In this document: piece by piece, positions 27,001 to 36,449 of the stretch
How positions within the stretch are numbered: the first letter of the stretch is position 1
Layout: every line of letters starts with the position of its first letter
Source of the DNA: JARYGU01 sp033795365
Lineage (GTDB): Bacteria > Pseudomonadota > Alphaproteobacteria > Rhizobiales > Rhizobiaceae
Direction of reading: 5' to 3'
DNA: 64,000 bases
Assembly (NCBI GenBank): GCA_033795365.1
Contig: JARYGU010000024.1
Span: 1 to 64,000 of the forward strand
The notes under the pieces: generated by a model
Database searches by the model: none
What the model was told of the DNA's origin: nothing
The model's input: only the letters and a program-made list of their open reading frames with translations
Translations under genes and position numbers: made by a program

Positions 27001-28672
27001 GACCTCCTCTTCTAAGGCATCGCTTTGGCCGCGCTTTGATTTCTGGAGCCATATGTCGTGTTTGGCCGTCGGAATCTTTCTTCTATTGCTGATCTACCCG
27101 CTAGGCTGGATGCTTGGAATATCGTTTATGGCGAGTGGCCCGAGCGACACGCACATCCTGGGCGTTTATCTCGATCTCTTTTCCAAGCCTTACTATTATC
27201 AGGCTTTGACGAACTCGATCATTCTCAGCCTCGTGGCGACGTGCGGAGCTTTGGCACTCGGCGTTCCCCTCGCCTACATAGTCAGCCGTTTCAATATCCC
27301 CGGCAAACTTGCAATCCGCGCGGCCATCGTCTTGAGCTTCGTGGCCCCGCCATTCATCGGCGCCTACTCCTGGATTCTGCTCCTCGGCAATAACGGCATT
27401 CTCCGGCGCGCGTTGGCAGACGTTGGTGCGCAGTTCCCAACTATCTACGGATGGGGCGGCCTGATTCTGGTACTCAGCCTCCAAGGCATGCCATTCGTCT
27501 TTCTTTTGACAGGCGCGGCATTGAAAACCGTTGACCAAAGTGTCGAGGATGCGGCCATCAATCTCGGAAGACGCCCGTTCGCAGTATTCCGCACCGCGAT
27601 TTTGCCGCTATTACTGCCAGGTATCTCGACTGCAGCACTTCTGGTCTTTGTAACGGCCTTTTCCGATTTCGGAACACCCGCCATTATCGGCCAGAATTTA
27701 CGTGTATTTCCTCGATTGATCTACAGCGAGTTCATCAACGAGACAACGGGTGGAAATTATACGCTTGCAAGTGCGCTCTCAGTCGTTCTGCTCTTGGCAA
27801 GCGTCGGCGCATTGATTGTCCAGCGCCTTTACGCTGCACGCCATTCCTACGGCGCGATAACAGTGAGCCCTCTCCGGCCACGCATACTGCCGTTGGGAAA
27901 ACGTATCATCGCAGCACTGTATGCTTATGCCGTCATTCTTCTAGCGTCTCTTCCGCTATTGACAGTGATTGTCACCTCCTTTCTCCGAACGAAACGATCC
28001 GTCATTACAGGAGAGTTCACGCTTGATGGCTATCTGAGAGCGCCAAGACTTTGGAGTTCCTTGGTCAACACGCTTACTTATACCACTCTTGCGACAGTGA
28101 TCTGCGTCGCCGTCGGCTGCATCATCGGCTACATCATTTCCCGCAGGAAAACACGGCTGGGCGCCATGCTCGATTTTGCATCCATGATGCCCTACGCTGT
28201 CGCGGGTGTGGTGTTTGGCATTGCATATAGCGCGACTTTCGGAGGACCTCCCTTTTTCTTGGCGGGAACCGCGCTGATCCTTGTTCTTGTCTACGTGATC
28301 CGAAGGCTACCTTACTCCATTCGGTCCGTCTCCAGCATGTTGGCACAAATGGGCACGGATGCCGAGGAGGCATCGATCAATCTAGGCGTCCCTCCCGGGA
28401 AAACATTCTGGCGCATCACGATACCCATGATCCAGCCCGCGATCCTGTCGGGCGCGCTTCTCACTTGGGCTACAGTGATACGCGAATTTAATGCGACCGT
28501 AATACTGTACGGCACCAATACGATGACCATGTCCGTCGAAGTGTTCAGGCAAGTTGTCGCCGGTAATTTTGGCGATGCGTCGGTGGTCGGAACGGTTCTC
28601 ATTGCAATAAGCTTGATACCGATCGTTATTTTATTTTCATTACTTGGAAAAGATGAGGAATTTCTTGTATGA
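26993..28672 (+). CDS. Double-length ABC permease (iron/Afu-type)
   Basis: A 559-residue membrane protein made of two fused permease domains, about 12 transmembrane segments in all. Both EAA loops are visible: DQSVEDAAINLGRRPFAVFRT in the first half (key part EDAAINLG) and DAEEASINLGVPPGKTFWR in the second. I start at 26993, where GAGG lies six bases upstream; 26981 and 26987 are alternatives. The stop overlaps the start of the phosphatase gene (ATGA), so transport and dephosphorylation are translationally coupled. Confidence 0.88.
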   Translation: MLETSSSKASLWPRFDFWSHMSCLAVGIFLLLLIYPLGWMLGISFMASGPSDTHILGVYLDLFSKPYYYQALTNSIILSLVATCGALALGVPLAYIVSRFNIPGKLAIRAAIVLSFVAPPFIGAYSWILLLGNNGILRRALADVGAQFPTIYGWGGLILVLSLQGMPFVFLLTGAALKTVDQSVEDAAINLGRRPFAVFRTAILPLLLPGISTAALLVFVTAFSDFGTPAIIGQNLRVFPRLIYSEFINETTGGNYTLASALSVVLLLASVGALIVQRLYAARHSYGAITVSPLRPRILPLGKRIIAALYAYAVILLASLPLLTVIVTSFLRTKRSVITGEFTLDGYLRAPRLWSSLVNTLTYTTLATVICVAVGCIIGYIISRRKTRLGAMLDFASMMPYAVAGVVFGIAYSATFGGPPFFLAGTALILVLVYVIRRLPYSIRSVSSMLAQMGTDAEEASINLGVPPGKTFWRITIPMIQPAILSGALLTWATVIREFNATVILYGTNTMTMSVEVFRQVVAGNFGDASVVGTVLIAISLIPIVILFSLLGKDEEFLV

Positions 28673-29535
28673 TTCGCGGTGAAACAATCCAGGCCGAAAA
28701 GACTACGACGCGAGAGCGGGTAGAGTTGCGGGATATAGCAGTAAACGCGGCACTTCGCGCGGCCGAACTCATCCGCTTCCGCCGCGGAGAGGGGGTGGAT
28801 GTTGCGTATTCGAAATCCACTCCAACTGATATCGTCACAGCAGTAGACCGCGAAGCAGAGGGACTAATCCGGTCGTTAATGGCGTCGGTTCGGCCGAATG
28901 ATGGCTTCATCGGTGAAGAGTTCGACCCCTCTCCATCCCGCTCCGGTATATCTTGGGTTGTTGATCCGATCGATGGCACCGTCAACTTTCTATATGGATT
29001 GGCACCTTACGCAGTCAGCATCGCTGCGATCACGGGCGATCCCGATGATCATTGGGAGCCGCTCGCCGGCGCCGTCGTCAATGTGACAGATCAACGTGTA
29101 TTTTCCGCAGCTGCGGGACACGGGGCCTATTGCGATGGACGCCGTCTGGCAGTCGGCAAGACATCAGACCTTGCGGCAAGCTTGCTCGCAACGGGCTTCT
29201 CATATGCTGCATCCGACAGGGCAAAACAAACCAGGGTCATCGGGCGCTTGATCGAGGACGTCCGCGATATCCGTCGAATTGGCTGCGCATCGTTGGAAAT
29301 TTGCGCAGTTGCGGCAGGGGCCATCGACGCATATTTCGATCGGGGTCTGAAGCCATGGGACTACTCTGCTGCGACATTGATCGCGCGCGAAGCCGGTGCG
29401 ACCGTTCGTGGCTGGAGTTCCGAACAACCCAATGAAGCATTGACGGTTGCCGGTAACGCCCACCTTGTCGAAACGCTCCAGCCGAAAATCCAGAAGTGGA
29501 TGGAGGAAGAGGGGCTGGAACCATCACCGTGTTGA
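28669..29535 (+). CDS. Inositol monophosphatase family protein
   Basis: A 288-residue Mg-dependent phosphatase. The metal-binding motifs of the IMPase fold are complete: FIGEEF (Glu pair), VVDPIDGTVNFLYG (the DPxDGT signature) and KPWDYSAATLIAREAGA (the WD site). It would remove phosphate from a small sugar or polyol phosphate in the cytoplasm. Its start overlaps the permease stop. Coupling to an importer suggests that the imported molecule is phosphorylated. A convergent SorC regulator follows with an 11-base gap. Confidence 0.88.
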   Translation: MIRGETIQAEKTTTRERVELRDIAVNAALRAAELIRFRRGEGVDVAYSKSTPTDIVTAVDREAEGLIRSLMASVRPNDGFIGEEFDPSPSRSGISWVVDPIDGTVNFLYGLAPYAVSIAAITGDPDDHWEPLAGAVVNVTDQRVFSAAAGHGAYCDGRRLAVGKTSDLAASLLATGFSYAASDRAKQTRVIGRLIEDVRDIRRIGCASLEICAVAAGAIDAYFDRGLKPWDYSAATLIAREAGATVRGWSSEQPNEALTVAGNAHLVETLQPKIQKWMEEEGLEPSPC

Positions 29536-29546
29536 TCATCTCCAAT

Positions 29547-30530
29547 CTAAAGAGCGGCAAGCTCCAGTAACGCAAGTGCGGTCATCTCGTCCGTTATCAA
29601 AACGCTCGCGTTGGTAGCCAGAATGCCCGCACGGATCGCTTGTGCTTTGCGGACCCCGCCGGCTGAAATGACGACCTTCGGCACCTTGCGAAGCTGGTTT
29701 GGATTAATTGCCATCACACGCTTGTTGATAGGATGTTCGACGATGGAGCCTGTCTCATCGACGAAATGACATAAGACGTCAGCGACCGCACCAGCATCGC
29801 GAAGACTTGCACACTCATCCAATGTTAGCAGTCCTCGTTCGAAAATGGATGCCTGCTTGCTGACGTCGCTGACACTGATCAGAGCGATGTCGATGTCGAG
29901 AGACTTCGTTTTGAGTGCTTGCAAGTCCTTTTGGTTCCATAGCGCGGTAGCAAGATCAGGGCTCTCGACGAACGCCGGAGCTGTAACCTGATAGAATTCG
30001 GTGCGATAAAATTCAGCAAACCGCCAAGCGACAGCGGATGGGTTTTGCCGGGTAGCGCGAGTGAGGCCGCCCAGAAGTGAAACAGTGGTCACCTCCTCCA
30101 CCTCGCGCCATGTCAAGGATCGCATGCAAACTTGAAGCGTTGCCCCCCATCCGACGCCTACGGTCATCCCATCTTCGACGCGTTCGGATATGTATGTGCC
30201 TGTCGCGTGCCCAATTACCGCCGCAACGCTCGTCGGAGACTGGTTCTTCGACGGTACGATGATGGCTTCGTAAAGGCCGAGATGTCTTTCAAGAGCGCGC
30301 TGCAAGCGTACCAATGGCTCTGCCTTCGCGTTGATGGTGATCTGAACCGATCCATCCTCCCGGGCAGCGGCCAACAGACGCGTCGTCTTGATACGGCTAA
30401 CATTCAGGTGCTGGGCAACCTGTTCCTGTGTCATCCCTTCGACGAAGTACAGCCACGCCGCTCTAACCTTCAGTTCTTCCTGGTTAGTTTGAAAGGCTGT
30501 TTTTCTCGATTTTTTCTCGCTACTCATCAT
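29547..30530 (-). CDS. SorC family sugar-sensing transcriptional regulator
   Basis: A 327-residue SorC/DeoR-type regulator. The N-terminal helix-turn-helix is in VRAAWLYFVEGMTQEQVAQHL, of which the key part is MTQEQVAQHLNVSR. The effector domain carries GMTVGVGWGATLQ, VSLLGGLTR and VISAGGVRKAQAI, the sugar-phosphate-binding loops. Family members sense phosphorylated sugars and polyols. It converges on the phosphatase gene and lies between the two Afu-type modules, so it may control both. It is one of three paralogues in the window. Confidence 0.88.
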   Translation of the reverse strand: MMSSEKKSRKTAFQTNQEELKVRAAWLYFVEGMTQEQVAQHLNVSRIKTTRLLAAAREDGSVQITINAKAEPLVRLQRALERHLGLYEAIIVPSKNQSPTSVAAVIGHATGTYISERVEDGMTVGVGWGATLQVCMRSLTWREVEEVTTVSLLGGLTRATRQNPSAVAWRFAEFYRTEFYQVTAPAFVESPDLATALWNQKDLQALKTKSLDIDIALISVSDVSKQASIFERGLLTLDECASLRDAGAVADVLCHFVDETGSIVEHPINKRVMAINPNQLRKVPKVVISAGGVRKAQAIRAGILATNASVLITDEMTALALLELAAL

Positions 30531-30794
30531 CCATAAGCCCTTTGTAGCGTCGGTCGAGATGGCTTATGCCGCTAGCCACAGACGCAGTAACTCGTTGAAC
30601 CTACCAGCATTCTGCACGCTCTGGCAGGGTGGATTGTCGTCACCATTCGTTTGACTCACAAGTGAACAACAATCCGCCGATACTTTGCGCGCACCAATTT
30701 CACACCGCGGCCTGCAAACCTGGCCCCGCGATATCGTGAACGACACGGTCATTGAGCGGGAGTTGGCCGCTACGTTCTGGGAACCATTGATTAA
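30531..30794. other. Gap upstream of the SorC gene
   Basis: About 260 bases with no gene I can support. It must contain the promoter of the minus-strand SorC gene. A TGAACAACAAT word at about 30663 weakly resembles the operator-like words elsewhere. Confidence 0.35.
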
Positions 30795-30822
30795 ACGAAA
30801 AACCCGCCTCTTAGAGGCGGGT
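30795..30822 (-). terminator. Rho-independent terminator of the second Afu-type transporter genes
   Basis: ACCCGCCTCT (30802-30811) pairs with AGAGGCGGGT (30813-30822). On the minus strand the stem is followed by TTTTTCG, so it ends the transcript of the permease and ATPase genes, 30 bases after the ATPase stop. Confidence 0.8.
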
Positions 30823-30851
30823 CGTTGACGAGCGGCTTCTTTCGATTCGAT

Positions 30852-31910
30852 TTATTGGTTCGGAAGCAGAATGATCCCCGAATCAGCGAGTTGCAGGACA
30901 ACCTGCGAACCGGGTTTGAACTCATCCGACCGACCCGGCGCGGTCAGGAATAGATCTCCGATAGGAGATCGCACCGAATACTCGCGTACGCGCCCAAGAT
31001 AGGAAGATTTGGCAACCGTACCTTCGATACCGTAGCCGGATCTCCCGATCGTTATGGCATCAGGCCTCGCAGCGAGCTTAGCCCGACCGAGCGAGGCTCC
31101 TCGATGCGGCAATTGCAGGGACGTTCCCCCAAGCTTAACTTCAGCCAGCGCCCCGTTGATTTGCGTGATCTCTGCATCCAGGATGTTTGCGTCCCCGATG
31201 AAGTCGGCGATGAACAGGTTGTCTGGCTCATTGTAAAGCTGATGCGGCGTGCCAACTTGCGATATCTTCTTGTTGGACATCACGATGATCTCGTCCGACA
31301 CCGCAAGCGCTTCCTCCTGATCATGCGTCACGTAGGCGACGGTCAGTTTCAGATCGAGCTGTAATTGCCTGATATCTTCACGAACACGACGGCGAAGCTT
31401 GGCATCGAGGTTGGACAACGGTTCATCGAACAGAAGGACGCGGGGTTCCAAGACAAGCGCGCGCGCCAGTGCGACGCGCTGCTGCTGCCCGCCAGAGAGT
31501 TCCGAGGGAAACCGCCGCTCGAATCCTGCAAGGCCAACCAGCGCAATTTTCTCCGCGGCCATCGCCTCGGCGATTGCCTTCTTCTTACCCTGCACGGAAG
31601 GGCCGTAGGCCACGTTTTCCAGGATACTCATGTGCGGGAACAGCGCGTAGGACTGGAAAACCATCGACACGTCCCGGTCAGCCGCCGACAGCGATGTCAC
31701 ATCTTCTTCGCCGATCAGGATGCGCCCTTCGCTCGCCATTTCAAGACCGGCGATCATGCGAAGCGTTGTCGTTTTTCCGCAACCGGATGGTCCGAGAAGC
31801 GTCACCAGTGTACCCGGCTCAATCCGAAAATTAATGTCGTCAACCGCCGTGACCGCGCCATAGCGCTTGGAAACATTGCGGAATTCTACAGATGCCTTTT
31901 CTTTGGTCAT
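30852..31910 (-). CDS. ABC transporter ATP-binding protein (second Afu-type module)
   Basis: A 352-residue ATPase: Walker A GPSGCGKTT, signature LSGGQQQR, Walker B VLLFDEPLSNLD and a C-terminal TOBE region. It follows the double permease gene with a 14-base gap and ends at a clear terminator. It is paralogous to the ATPase at 25909. Its binding protein is encoded on the opposite strand beyond the divergent region (35375). Confidence 0.9.
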   Translation of the reverse strand: MTKEKASVEFRNVSKRYGAVTAVDDINFRIEPGTLVTLLGPSGCGKTTTLRMIAGLEMASEGRILIGEEDVTSLSAADRDVSMVFQSYALFPHMSILENVAYGPSVQGKKKAIAEAMAAEKIALVGLAGFERRFPSELSGGQQQRVALARALVLEPRVLLFDEPLSNLDAKLRRRVREDIRQLQLDLKLTVAYVTHDQEEALAVSDEIIVMSNKKISQVGTPHQLYNEPDNLFIADFIGDANILDAEITQINGALAEVKLGGTSLQLPHRGASLGRAKLAARPDAITIGRSGYGIEGTVAKSSYLGRVREYSVRSPIGDLFLTAPGRSDEFKPGSQVVLQLADSGIILLPNQ

Positions 31911-31924
31911 GATTTTTGCTCCCG

Positions 31925-34102
31925 TTAGGTTGTCGGTACGTTGGCAGTCGCCAGTGCCCGACGACCGAGGCGACGTTCACCTACTGCGACCTGGATCAAG
32001 AGGATGAGGGCCAGCATGAGCAGAATGAGCGTTGCCGAGTAGGCAATGGCGATACCGAACTCCCCAGCTTCCACCCGTCCGACGATATAGGCTGTTGCGA
32101 GGTTGTATTTTGAAGAGACCAGGAAGATCACCGCGCTCAGAGACGTCATGGCACGCACGAACGAAAAGACGAGGGAGGTGACGATTGCCGGTTTCAGTAG
32201 CGGCAGAACGATGCGCCGGAGAGTGGTGCTCGATCCCGCGCCAAGCGTGAGTGAGGCTTCATCGAGAGACTTGTCAATTTGCGTCAGCGTGGCAATGCCG
32301 GACCGAACACCAACCGGCATATTGCGGAAGACGAAGCAGATGATGAGTATCAATCCCGTTCCGGTAAGTTCGAAGGGCGGAACATTAAACGCCATGATGT
32401 AGCTGACACCGATGACAGTACCCGGCAGCGCAAAGCTCAGCATCGTGCCGAACTCGAAGGCTTTCTTCCCTGCAAAGTGCTGGCGCGACAACAGATAGGC
32501 CGTCATCAAGCCAACCGCTGCTGTGATCGGAGCAGCCAACAGCGCGATTTCCAACGTCGCGAACAGAGAACTCCAGGCGCTCCCGGTGAAAATCGGTCCG
32601 CCATTCAAGTTCATCTGGAAGGCCGTCGTCAGGTGGGAGAGCGTCGGCGTGTAGTCGTGGCCTAGGCTCACGACAAACCCGCCGACGAAAATGAGGCCGT
32701 ACAGCACGATAGTCACGAAAACCCATGGAACAGTGACGATTGCGCATAGCCAGGTGATCGCCTTCGGCAGTGGTGAAGGGATACCCGCATCTCCCTTTCC
32801 AACAACGGTTGTGTAAACCTTTTTCCCAAGCCAAGCCTGCTGCGCCCAGAACGCTGCAAGGGTAAAGGTGAGCAGAACGATCGCAAGAACGGCCGCTCTG
32901 CTCTCATCTGCCGTCGAGCCGACGACCGCGTAAAAGATTTTGGTGGACAGCACCTCAAAGTTGCCGCCTAGAACCAGAGGGTTGCCGAAATCGGCAAGGC
33001 TCTCAATGAAGCCGATCAGAAATGCATTTGCCATGCCCGGTCGAAGGAGCGGAAAGGTGATCGTGCGGAACGTCGTCCAGCGACTTGCCCGCAGTGTCTG
33101 GGCCGCCTCTTCGAGCGCCGGTGCGATCCCCTGCACGACCCCGATAAGCATCATGAAAGCGATTGGGGTAAACGCAAGCACTTGCGCGATGACGATTCCA
33201 GGAAATCCGTAAACCCAACGGGAGGGCGGGATGTCGAACCACGCATCCAAGAAGGTCGATATGACGCCCGAACGTCCGAAGATCAGGATCAGCGCGAGAC
33301 CGATCACGAACGGCGGCGTGATGATCGGTAGGATGGAGAAGATTTTCAGCGTGCGCCTGAGAGGGAAATTCGTTCGCGTCGCGACAAGGGCGAAGGCCAG
33401 GCCGAGGAATGTCGTCGACATCCCGACGAAGATTCCAACTGCCAACGTGTTCCAAGCGACGCCGCAGCGACCGGAACCAACAACGCAATCAAGACCCCAA
33501 ATCGAACGGTCTGTTACCTTGCCGACAAAATTTGCAAAATCGATGCCCTCGGGACTCAGAAAAGCGGTCGAGAAGATCTGGGATGCGGGGAAAAAGACAA
33601 AGAGCCCGATCGATGCAACGATCAAACCGATCGACGACACGATAAAGGCATCGCCGCGGCAATAGCCTCGTTTTGCCAAGCCGGAGCACAGCAGCAGAAG
33701 GAACGTCGCGAGGGAGAAGAACCCACCAAACCCCAGGCCGTCCTGCCCGAATACTTCACCGAAAAAGACGGAGAGCTTCTGCCAGGTCCAACCGTTTAGA
33801 CCGATGAGCAGCCCCTGTCCGAGAGCAAGAGCGAAACCAATGCCGCCACACCATGCCAGAAGGCGTCCCTGCAAGCTTCGTCCAGGGATAAAAACAGCGG
33901 CTGCACATCCGACGAGTGGGGGAAGCAGAACCAGAAGCCAAGGTTTGGCGCCTGTCAAGCCGAGCATGAGCGCGCTCTGCAGCGGCCAAAGCATCACATC
34001 GGCACCAGAATCGCTCCAGTACCACGGGATCAGCGCGTAGGCCGCGATTGCGACCAGCAGCGTTGAGCGCGTGAAAGAGTCATATCCGTATTTCGGATTC
34101 AT
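31925..34102 (-). CDS. Double-length ABC permease (second Afu-type module), with extra N-terminal membrane segments
   Basis: A 725-residue permease, about 165 residues longer than its paralogue at 26993. The extra part is an N-terminal region with several added hydrophobic segments (LLVAIAAYALIPWYW onward to about residue 190), as in AfuB-type permeases. The two permease domains follow, with EAA loops APALEEAAQTLRASRW and KSLDEASLTLGAGSS. I start at 34102 (MNPKYGYD), where GGGGGGAAC precedes the ATG; the frame extends to 34141. Long AfuB-type permeases are the form seen in hexose-phosphate importers. Confidence 0.88.
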   Translation of the reverse strand: MNPKYGYDSFTRSTLLVAIAAYALIPWYWSDSGADVMLWPLQSALMLGLTGAKPWLLVLLPPLVGCAAAVFIPGRSLQGRLLAWCGGIGFALALGQGLLIGLNGWTWQKLSVFFGEVFGQDGLGFGGFFSLATFLLLLCSGLAKRGYCRGDAFIVSSIGLIVASIGLFVFFPASQIFSTAFLSPEGIDFANFVGKVTDRSIWGLDCVVGSGRCGVAWNTLAVGIFVGMSTTFLGLAFALVATRTNFPLRRTLKIFSILPIITPPFVIGLALILIFGRSGVISTFLDAWFDIPPSRWVYGFPGIVIAQVLAFTPIAFMMLIGVVQGIAPALEEAAQTLRASRWTTFRTITFPLLRPGMANAFLIGFIESLADFGNPLVLGGNFEVLSTKIFYAVVGSTADESRAAVLAIVLLTFTLAAFWAQQAWLGKKVYTTVVGKGDAGIPSPLPKAITWLCAIVTVPWVFVTIVLYGLIFVGGFVVSLGHDYTPTLSHLTTAFQMNLNGGPIFTGSAWSSLFATLEIALLAAPITAAVGLMTAYLLSRQHFAGKKAFEFGTMLSFALPGTVIGVSYIMAFNVPPFELTGTGLILIICFVFRNMPVGVRSGIATLTQIDKSLDEASLTLGAGSSTTLRRIVLPLLKPAIVTSLVFSFVRAMTSLSAVIFLVSSKYNLATAYIVGRVEAGEFGIAIAYSATLILLMLALILLIQVAVGERRLGRRALATANVPTT

Positions 34103-34537
34103 GTTCCCCCCATTCGAAAATTTAGCGTTGCCGGTCATCAAGACCCAGCGATTCGCTCGCCTTGAGCGGTGTGCAAACAGCGGCGCCGGACTCCTCTGCC
34201 GTACGCCGCTTTAAGAACAATCGTATTCTTAGACATTAAAATGTTCATTATTGTGCGCCGTGTCAACTGGCTATTTGAACGGCCTGATATCCATTCGCTC
34301 GATTTATCAACGAAGGCGTCGTTGACGCAGTAGCCATGCGAAATTTTGCATGCCGGCTAATAAACACGCTTGACGACGATCCGACATATATGCACATTTG
34401 AACTTATCAGAATGCTTATGTACATTTTTGACATCACTATGGATCGTGATCGTCATTGCACCGTAAGCGCACTCAGTGGCGGACCGATTGGGAGCGGGAC
34501 CAGTGCATTCTGAACCTATTTTTCAGGGGAGAGAGCT
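34103..34537. promoter_or_regulatory. Divergent control region with SorC-type operator-like sites
   Basis: This gap separates the minus-strand permease/ATPase genes from the plus-strand phosphatase and binding-protein genes. It contains TGTTCATTATTGTGC (34242-34256), GACATATATGCACATTTG (34383-34400) and TGTACATTTTTGACA (34419-34433). The first nearly repeats 47034-47049 and the second resembles 42112-42126 and 47221-47234. They are likely operators of a SorC regulator facing both ways. Confidence 0.6.
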
Positions 34538-35332
34538 TTGCAAGACAGGCAATCAATTGCGGCCGCAGCCGAGGTCGTACTGCGGAAGGCCACCGATCAA
34601 CTCGTGGCGAAACAAAACGAACCGCTTTCGGTAAGCCGAAAGGAACTCCGCGACGTCGTTACAGAGGCAGACCTCGCCTCGGAACGTATGCTGATCGACG
34701 GGCTGACCGCGATTACGCCGAACGCCACGATCCTGGCGGAAGAAAGCGGCCTGACCGTCAACACCGGTACAACTCGTTGGATCATCGATCCACTGGACGG
34801 GACCGTAAACTATGCGTCAGGTCTGCCCTGGTTTTCGGGGACAATCGCATATCAGGAAGACGGAGAGACCGTGATCGGCCTCACCCATGGTCCGCGAGTT
34901 CCTTTCTTCGCCAAGTATATCAAGGGGCTCTGCGCGGAGATCGATGGCCGCCCTGCTCGTGTGTCGAACGTTGAAAGGCTGGATGACGCGGTCGTCTCCG
35001 TGGTCATCACGTCACATTTCAACGATGAGGAAGTCGCCCGCGTGGTCAGGATCGTCGAGGCTTTGGGCAAGAAGGCGCGTGGCGTTCGCACCATCTGCTC
35101 GGGCTCGTTGGAGATGACGCTCGTGGCCAGCGGCAGGACGTCCGGATACATCGGCATCAAATCGGACGCGGTTTCACATGCGGCCACAATGCCCCTGGTC
35201 ATACAGGGCGGCGGTCTTGTCACAAACGAAAACGGAACGCCCGCCAGCGATTTCGATCCCATCCGGATCGCATCCAACGGGCACATCCACAATGAGTTGC
35301 TCGATATCGTGAACGCCGTCATCGCGCGTTGA
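34538..35332 (+). CDS. Inositol monophosphatase family protein (second module, divergent metal site)
   Basis: A 264-residue IMPase-fold phosphatase starting at TTG, with AGGGGAGAG upstream. It has LAEESG and IIDPLDGTVNYASG, the first two metal motifs. The third motif differs: where the family has WD, this protein reads SDAVSHAAT, keeping Asp but losing Trp. The protein should still bind metal but may have a changed substrate pocket. It is followed after 42 bases by the binding-protein gene, so the module repeats the transporter-plus-phosphatase design at 24811-29535. Confidence 0.83.
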   Translation: MQDRQSIAAAAEVVLRKATDQLVAKQNEPLSVSRKELRDVVTEADLASERMLIDGLTAITPNATILAEESGLTVNTGTTRWIIDPLDGTVNYASGLPWFSGTIAYQEDGETVIGLTHGPRVPFFAKYIKGLCAEIDGRPARVSNVERLDDAVVSVVITSHFNDEEVARVVRIVEALGKKARGVRTICSGSLEMTLVASGRTSGYIGIKSDAVSHAATMPLVIQGGGLVTNENGTPASDFDPIRIASNGHIHNELLDIVNAVIAR

Positions 35333-35374
35333 TCGACGAGAGTGCAGCGAACTTTCAATGGAGGAGGATAGAGA

Positions 35375-36400
35375 ATGCGATACCGGAACATCATGAAGAT
35401 TGCTGCCCTTTTGGGCGGCGTCGTGCTTGCGGCACCCGCCTTTGCCCAGGAGGTAACGGTCTATTGCAGTTACCCTGAAGACTGGTGCAGGGTCATGACG
35501 AACGGCTTTACCAAAGACACTGGGGTGCCGGTGGCCATGGTAAGAAAAAGCTCCGGTGAAGTTTACGCGCAGCTGCGCGCAGAGGCATCGAAGCCGAAGG
35601 GCGACGTATGGTGGGGCGGCACAGGCGACCCGCACCTGCAGGCAGCTGACGACGGTCTTCTTCTGGAATATCAGTCGCAGCTGTCGAGTGAACTCCAGCC
35701 TTGGGCGCTGGAACAGGCAAAACGCGGTCAATTCAAGACCGTGGGAATTGCCCGCGGTCTGCTCGGAATCATCTACAATGCGGAACTGCTCGAAAAGAAG
35801 GGACTTCCGGCGCCGAAGTGCTGGGCAGATCTCGTTCGCGAAGAATATCGAGATGAAGTCCAGATGCCGAACCCGCTGTCGTCGGGCGCCTCTTACATCG
35901 CAATGTCGACGTTTCTCCAGATTTTCGGAGAAGATGCCGGCTTCGAATACATGAAGAAGCTGGACCGGAATATCAACCAGTACACGAAGTCTGGCGAAGC
36001 ACCATCGATGAATGCATCGAGAGGCGAGACGGCGATCGCCGTAACCACTCTTGTCACGGCAATTCCCTTTATCGTCGACGGGTTGCCGTTGAAGGTGGTC
36101 GGGCCGTGCGAGGGAGCCGGCATCGAGGTTCCCTCCATGAGCATCATCAAGGACGGGCCGAATACCGAAGGCGCGAAAAAATTCTATGACTGGGCGCTTA
36201 CAGCCAAAGCGCAGGACATGCTTACCAAGGAAGCGAAGTTCTACAATATTCAGTCCAACAAAGCCGCGATGACGCCTCCCGGGGGTGTCGACATGTCGGA
36301 CTTCAAGGTGATCGATTATGATTTCATGAAGTACGGCGACACTGATCTGAGGGCGAAGCTTCTCAAGCGTTGGGAAGACGAGATCGGCAGCCAGCGTTAA
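35375..36400 (+). CDS. ABC transporter substrate-binding protein (AfuA-like)
   Basis: A 341-residue periplasmic binding protein with a signal peptide (residues 1-24, LLGGVVLAAPAFA). The mature start EVTVYCSYPEDWC and later KSSGEVYAQLRAEA, GLLGIIYNAELL and PNPLSSGASY follow the iron/AfuA family. AfuA proteins are known to bind hexose phosphates. GGAGGAT precedes the ATG. It works with the permease and ATPase encoded on the opposite strand. A terminator follows directly. Confidence 0.83.
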   Translation: MRYRNIMKIAALLGGVVLAAPAFAQEVTVYCSYPEDWCRVMTNGFTKDTGVPVAMVRKSSGEVYAQLRAEASKPKGDVWWGGTGDPHLQAADDGLLLEYQSQLSSELQPWALEQAKRGQFKTVGIARGLLGIIYNAELLEKKGLPAPKCWADLVREEYRDEVQMPNPLSSGASYIAMSTFLQIFGEDAGFEYMKKLDRNINQYTKSGEAPSMNASRGETAIAVTTLVTAIPFIVDGLPLKVVGPCEGAGIEVPSMSIIKDGPNTEGAKKFYDWALTAKAQDMLTKEAKFYNIQSNKAAMTPPGGVDMSDFKVIDYDFMKYGDTDLRAKLLKRWEDEIGSQR

Positions 36401-36409
36401 GCTCTAGAT

Positions 36410-36449
36410 GCCAGCTGGGCTTTACATAATGAAGCCCGGCTGGCTTTTC
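36410..36449 (+). terminator. Rho-independent terminator after the AfuA-like gene
   Basis: GCCAGCTGGGCTT (36410-36422) pairs with AAGCCCGGCTGGC (36432-36444) with one G-T pair, followed by TTTTCTGTTTTCT. It ends the phosphatase/binding-protein transcript, nine bases past the stop. Confidence 0.85.

Noticed and set aside
24811..28672. Plain iron(III) uptake function for the first Afu-type importer
   Set aside because: Not excluded, but the coupled phosphatase and the absence of an evident iron-binding tyrosine pair make an organic phosphate or polyol ligand more likely.
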